Source: Aphrophora alni
Taxonomy: Eukaryota; Arthropoda; Insecta; Hemiptera; Aphrophoridae
Assembly (NCBI GenBank): GCA_963513935.1
Contig: OY740774.1
Coordinates: 29,655,949 to 29,719,948, forward strand
Direction of reading: 5' to 3'
DNA length: 64,000 nt
Shown here: one piece after another, positions 59,700 to 64,000 of the stretch
Numbering within the stretch: position 1 is the stretch's first letter
How the letters are laid out: every line of letters starts with the position of its first letter
The notes under the pieces: generated by a model
The model's database searches: none
Told to the model about the DNA's origin: nothing
The model's input: only the letters and a program-made list of their open reading frames with translations
Made by a program: the position numbers and the translations under genes

Positions 59700-62600
59700 A
59701 ATGGTTTCGTGTGATTAGTAACTTATTCCCATAAACTTAAATTGTCTAAAGAAGATTTTAATTTATCATGAAAGTTTATATTTATTGTTTAATTAGCGGA
59801 AGTGACTAAATAGTCGATAACGTCAAGATTATTAAATGAAAGCTTACAATATTTACTTTCATATAATCTACTATAATAACTATGTCATAATCACTATAAT
59901 TACTACCATATTGCCTACACTTATTACTCTAATATAGCCTGCTATCTTTACTATAATTTAACCTACTATAATTACTATAACATCGTCACTGCCATTACTA
60001 TAATATACCCTTTTATTAATACAATCATGTAGTAATATTTCTAACTCCAATACTCACAATAAACATATTTTAAGATCAACGTTTTTAACCGATATTAGAC
60101 TTATGAAACTAAACGTAATGTCACGATTTATTTGTGAGTGTGTGAAAAACACTTGATGAAATTTTTTTACATCTATAATCTAACAATAAGTTTTTACGAT
60201 TTTATTAGTTTTGAAATTTATATACAACGTAAAATGAAAGCCTACAATTATTACTACAATATAGTCACTGTCATTATATCATACAAAAGACTATATTTAT
60301 TACTCTATTAAAATCATATAGTCTATAAATATTTCTACATCCATGACTGGGTATAAACATATTTTTTATATTAAGGTGAATGTTTTTCGCCAAAATTAGC
60401 TTTATGGAGCTAAATTTAATGTCATGACAATTATTTGTGAGCCTGTGAGAAACTTGATGGAATATAATCTACCATTAATTGGTGAAGAGTTGACATTTAT
60501 TTACATACATTTAATAATAAATTATACACAGATATTTAGATATCAACGTGAGAACGTTTATGCATACATTCCATACATTTTATGCTACAAAAAATTACTG
60601 TTTATATCCTACTACATAATCATTAAAAAAGTGTTAACTTTACTTGTGTGGATAATTAACCATTTTCGATTGAGAACTATTTCGATATTGAACGCTATTA
60701 CCATTAAACCTATGGAAGATTATGTTTGTTCACTTTACGTCGCGTTAAGCAGGGACTGAAAACTGTTAAACTTGATGTCATCTGGGAGGGATATCGCACA
60801 CCTCTTAATGAACTCCATCCGGTTTTATACCTCTGTTACATCACAGAAGAAGACAAAAGATATTATCCCCTTTGACATTATTTCTGGACAGGGCGGTAAC
60901 TGATAAATTACGAAACTTTTACCCTTTTAATAACTTCAACATTATAAAACTAAATTATAAATAGATTATAAAAAAGCAAAAATCTCGTGCACGTGTAACA
61001 GTTCCAGATGACGCCGTAGTTATTTAAACGTAGGTCTTTTTCATTTATGCGGATTCAAGTGTTTCATTTAACACTCATACACATTTTACTCACTACTTTT
61101 TAGTAAGAGAAAATTATACCTTATTTTTACTTACTTATAAATATTTTAATTGAAAAGGCAGAGAAGAATGATATTTTTGTTGTTATTTCATTCTATCGTT
61201 TTGTATGTGACAAAGTTAGTGTCCATCATTTTGAACCATTTATTTATATTAGATTGAAAAAATAAGTTCAAATTTACTTTTTTACTAACAATTAAATTAC
61301 CTTAATGGCTTCCGCCAGGTGACTTCTTTTTTAAAAACACATACGCGTTTCGAAGCGTGTGCTCATCTTCAGAGTTCTTGTTCTTTTCACTCGGTTGAGA
61401 TCTCTACACATTAAAATAACACATAAAATCACACGGACATTACTAATATATGTTTATTAATTTATACATCGCTTATCATGAAGCGACACTTGCGATGCGC
61501 ATCACATCGATGTCCTAGGACAACTCTACATTTTTAAGTCGGAAGGTAATTTTTGTTTACCTGTACTATGTCAAATAAAGCTTCAAGTATATGTCTAATT
61601 CTCTGTGTCACTTCAAAGAAAATCTGTACACACCCTTAAGAAATTACACCCCCTTTACTATTTACTACCCCTGTGGTCAAGAAGTCAGATCACGGAGCAC
61701 GAAGCTGGTCAAGCATTATCGCTATTGGAATCATCCCTGAACAAGACTAAAGCTAGGGAATTAACCAACCTGTCCCTCCCCTAATCTGTACAAGGGGTAG
61801 GAGATTAATTCACTATGATCATGTGATGTCCAGGGGAAATTAAGAAATTTTGTCTCGCGTGAACTTTTGTGATAAGGAGAAGATCAAAGGGTCATGGAAT
61901 GCATAGTTTTCTTCTAGAGAAAGCTACTACCGTATTGTAGTAGTCACAGTATAAAATCTGTAATATTAAAATTATTATATACTAATTATTTGTAATTATT
62001 TTCTAAATATTGTCATCTTAGTAATATAAAAGTAAATTTTCGTTACTTGCATTAATTTACAACGCATAGAATATACACAACTAGAAAAATATACGGCAAT
62101 TTTAACATAATATTTTATTTCAAATGTTAAGGTAAAATACATTACATATACATTATTTATGAAAATATACAAATTCAATCTATACAACTGAGAAAGTTTA
62201 AAATATTTTATAAAGATTTAAACAGATAAAATCTCAAATTAATTTATGTTTTTTTAATATTTATAAATGTATTTTGTTTGATAGTTTTTTTTTTTTATTT
62301 TTTTATTTTTATTTTATTTTTTTAAAGATTATAAACTCGTCATTATCACCTTTACAAAAAAGATAACAAATTGCACGTTATCATAAAACTAACACACAGA
62401 ACCAAAGGATAAGAATTAAAGTACTAGAAAGATATTTTAATTAAAGAAATTATTAATTGTTTAGTTCATAAATACTTCTATTATACAACGTTTACTAGAA
62501 ATTAAAACTAGGTCTAGTATATAAATGTGTAAAACACTTTCCTTTTATTTTTAAACAAACGAACCGTGTTTTATTAATTTTTCTACATTAAGTAATAATA

Positions 62601-64000
62601 GTGCTGATGAATTAAAGTATCCTATCAAATAAAATATATGCTTTAAAAAATTATTAAAATATGAAACATGTAAGTTCAAATATGTAAGACGTTCATTCTT
62701 TATTTTATCGGTACGGTTGATGTTGATAAACTACATATGATTTTTTACCATTTAGTTCGTGTTTTATTACTTCTTATTTCCTTTTTTTTAATAATTATTC
62801 TGCTTAATACAGTTTGTGCTTGACATTGTAATCAGAATTTTAGAGATATAGTAAGTTATAAGGTATTGCACAAATCAATATGAATGTTAATCTCTACATG
62901 ATGATAAACTAAATTTGTTTTGTCTTTCTTATTTCCCAAATTTACTCGTATTGTTTTAATTCATAATTTTTTTACGGTAATTATATAGAAAGAAAAACAA
63001 GAAGAAAATTATTATGTCTGTTAATATACGATTTCCTTTTATGATTCTATAGTGTCAAATCTAAGGAATTAAATGATAAATAAATTTAATATGATCTCGC
63101 ACATGTTGTTAATAGTAAGAAGTACGAACAAACTGTTCGCTTTATATTTTGAAAGGTTTTCATTGTGGAAAATAAATATTACACTCAATACTTAAAACTA
63201 TTATAATATTTTCGATATTATATATAACTTTTAAATTAGAAAATATTTGCTGATACATTTTGTATTTTTATGCATTTATTTCAAATTGAGTATTTATTTG
63301 GTAGATATTTCAGTAATAATTTTAAACAAAATTATTATTTTCACACCAACTTCATATGGTTTAGAGTATATTCATTATGTTTTCATTTTATAGTTATTTT
63401 ATTTTAATAAATGAGAACAGATTAATGTATTATTATTATTATTGTGGAAAGAAATAAATATGCATTAAAAATCGTTAATTTGAAAACTTTTGACTTCCAA
63501 TTACCACCAACAGTACCTAACATTTTCAAATTTCATCAAGTTTGGTCAGGAAATAAATATGTTTAAGACTGAATCTTTATTTCCGATTTCAAAAATTATC
63601 CACAACAAAAGTCGATGTTAGATCTAATCGATCATTTTAGGATTAGAGTTTTTTATATTAATATTTAAAAATAAGTCATTCACATCAGCCATTTTAGAAA
63701 TAGTGAGAAACAATTATGTTTCATTCACCTCACATTTTTATCCACAATAAATACACGGTGTTTGTTATCTTTCCTTTCACCTAATTTCGAAAGAAACTTA
63801 AATCTTTACAAAGTAAAAACATCTTGAGATAAAGGTAACAATAAGTCGCATACAAATGGACACAAAGTCTGAAGTTTTGAAATGTCTCAAGGACTTAAAC
63901 TTCGACATCCTTCTAAGACGCGAAATAGAGAGTACAATGACAATACATTTTTACTCAAAAATATTTTAACGAGGTAAGTGAGTTAATGATTAAAATTAAT
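59700..64000. other. Unassigned AT-rich DNA with low-complexity stretches
   Basis: 59860-60030 and 60240-60330 are degenerate CTATAATTACTA-type tandem repeats. A 111-codon frame at 60424-60759 is open but hydrophobic and motif-free. 61640-61830 is a GC-richer patch with a phrase GATCACGGAGCACGAAGC that faintly resembles 5S rRNA, possibly a SINE. 62290-62330 is a T-rich run. No gene is supported up to the end of the window. Confidence 0.45.
61335..61385 (-). ncRNA. Hammerhead-like motif
   Basis: On the minus strand CTGAAGA (61372-61366), T, a GAGC-ACAC-GCTT stem II, C, GAAA (61351-61348), CGCG and TA are in hammerhead order. A TGTG.TTT strand can partly pair with AAGAACT for stem I. No PLE coding sequence is adjacent. 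Confidence 0.45.

Noticed and set aside
60424..60759. 111-codon open frame, hydrophobic
   Set aside because: AT-driven composition, no domain, no repeat or promoter context; long AT-rich windows give such frames by chance.

Overview
This window looks like a gene-poor, repeat-dominated stretch of an animal nuclear genome, most likely an insect or another arthropod. The evidence is a strongly AT-rich composition, long (TA)n and (CT)n arrays, and a mixture of transposon families usual in arthropods: a Ty3/gypsy-like gag, Penelope-like elements (PLEs) with GIY-YIG endonucleases and hammerhead ribozymes, a Mutator-like (MULE/Phantom-type) transposase, a hAT-type MITE and non-LTR reverse transcriptase fragments. 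I see no convincing host gene, rRNA or functional tRNA. The species cannot be named from this sequence.

Layout. 0-3 kb: the 3' part of a dead LTR retrotransposon (frameshifted gag, protease stub, candidate LTR). 3-10 kb: mostly unassigned AT-rich DNA with a promoter-like cluster, a small RT scrap, a degenerate ~165-bp satellite array and a hammerhead-like tail. 10.0-13.4 kb: a 3.4-kb block flanked by inverted copies of a ~260-bp promoter-like repeat (R1), which recurs twice more at 21.8 and 28.1 kb. 14.7-20.0 kb: a 5.3-kb block with ~0.8-1 kb inverted arms; a non-LTR RT fragment runs into the right arm. 20.7-33.05 kb: a head-to-tail tandem duplication of a ~6.17-kb unit. 33-48.8 kb: a very large, diverged inverted duplication whose left arm carries a 2.6-kb MULE that is absent from the right arm. 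The two arms share one sharply conserved ~175-bp island with an open frame. 47.5-61.4 kb: a cluster of PLE debris made of hammerhead motifs, three head-to-head hairpins, a 1.14-kb near-perfect palindrome with a GIY-YIG gene at its centre, and a second RT/EN remnant. A 461-bp hAT MITE with perfect 8-bp target duplications sits at 54.4-54.8 kb. 61.4-64 kb is unassigned.

How the parts relate. Nothing here forms a working host pathway; the window is a record of transposition and duplication. The most coherent system is the PLE family. GIY-YIG endonuclease domains lie just upstream of hammerhead motifs, and the 3' termini repeatedly occur as outward-facing inverted pairs at several sizes, from ~210-250 bp hairpins to 487-bp arms. 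All alignments were done by eye; identities and boundaries are approximate unless stated.
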